From Haloprofundus halobius (GTDB lineage Archaea; Halobacteriota; Halobacteria; Halobacteriales; Haloferacaceae): a DNA stretch of 64,000 nucleotides. Positions 63,866 to 64,000 of the stretch are shown here, in pieces (the stretch's first letter is position 1; the number at the start of each line of letters is the position of its first letter). The notes under the pieces are model-generated. The model had not been told where the DNA came from. It saw nothing but the letters and a program-made list of their open reading frames with translations, and did not search any database. The translations under genes and the position numbers were made by a program. The stretch spans positions 35,407-99,406 of the forward strand of contig NZ_CP083669.1 in the NCBI RefSeq assembly GCF_020097835.1, given 5' to 3'.

Positions 63866-64000
63866 TCAGTAGTTGAAGCTCATGTCTGTGCCAATTCCGT
63901 CTCGATACGTGAGGCCTAGGTCGAGGTCCTCGCACATCCGGTTGAGCATCCACGATCTCTCCATTCGTCTCGAAGGTAGCCTTGACCCCTGGCGAAAACA
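63866..64000 (-). CDS. possible 3' end of a gene running off the window
   Basis: The minus frame from 64000 is open for 44 codons and ends RMCEDLDLGLTYRDGIGTDM, then SFNY and TGA at 63866-63868. An open frame of this length can arise by chance, so this is only a suggestion. Confidence 0.25.
   Translation of the reverse strand, partial: CFRQGSRLPSRRMERSWMLNRMCEDLDLGLTYRDGIGTDMSFNY

Overview
This window is haloarchaeal (class Halobacteria) and most likely lies on a plasmid, megaplasmid or integrated replicon. The proteins are strongly acidic, many start codons sit about 25-28 bases after a TATA box (leaderless mRNAs), and the gene set is typical: a TFIIB, two Orc1/Cdc6 initiators, a B-family polymerase, many small zinc-ribbon proteins, ArdC-like and DUF6166-type accessory proteins. 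I saw no tRNA, rRNA, CRISPR array or intact insertion sequence.

Layout. (1) 0.1-6.5 kb is accessory: a CARF-like/winged-helix regulator, a TIM-barrel-like protein, an acidic Gly-run protein, a Tat-signal membrane protein, a membrane protein with five tandem 19-residue repeats, and a PD-(D/E)XK nuclease. (2) 6.7-23.7 kb holds many short plus-strand genes (TFB, zinc ribbons, OB-fold/calcineurin-like phosphoesterase, winged-helix proteins, ATPase, TGT-like, ArdC-like and SWIM proteins), interrupted by two minus-strand genes, a DUF4238 protein and a membrane-anchored Mrr-type nuclease. Eleven of the plus-strand genes have a GC hairpin with different stem sequences but a similar G-rich loop just before the start codon. 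(3) 23.7-33.6 kb is the replication core: Orc1/Cdc6 flanked on both sides by origin-like iterons, an operon of exonuclease-dead PolB, a small protein and a RecA-like protein without a P-loop, a GmrSD-type DUF262/DUF1524 protein, SRAP, and a second Orc1/Cdc6. Six copies of an inverted repeat, TTAACCAACA-N20-23-TGTTGGTTAA, sit in upstream regions between 8.6 and 33.5 kb. (4) 33.6-35.4 kb has small membrane proteins and a paralogue of the 3.3 kb Tat protein broken by a TGA at codon 3. (5) 35.5-63.7 kb is a large defence/repair island: type III restriction-modification (mod, res), a AAA ATPase, an AddB-like/Cas4-like/AddA-like operon, a DEDD exonuclease, a PLD-ATPase fusion, a ubiquitin-like operon (Ubl, E2-like, JAB-E1 fusion), and a DUF1998 helicase, YprB/MrfB-type exonuclease and second DUF1998 helicase.

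The island combines double-strand-end processing (AddAB-like, DEDD), helicase/exonuclease modules of MrfAB type and protein modification by a ubiquitin-like system. The tight spacing of 54361-56886 and the co-directional run 51985-63676 suggest that several parts act together. The Ubl operon with a cysteine-free E2-like protein, the leader hairpins and the dispersed inverted repeats are the strongest candidates for undescribed biology.
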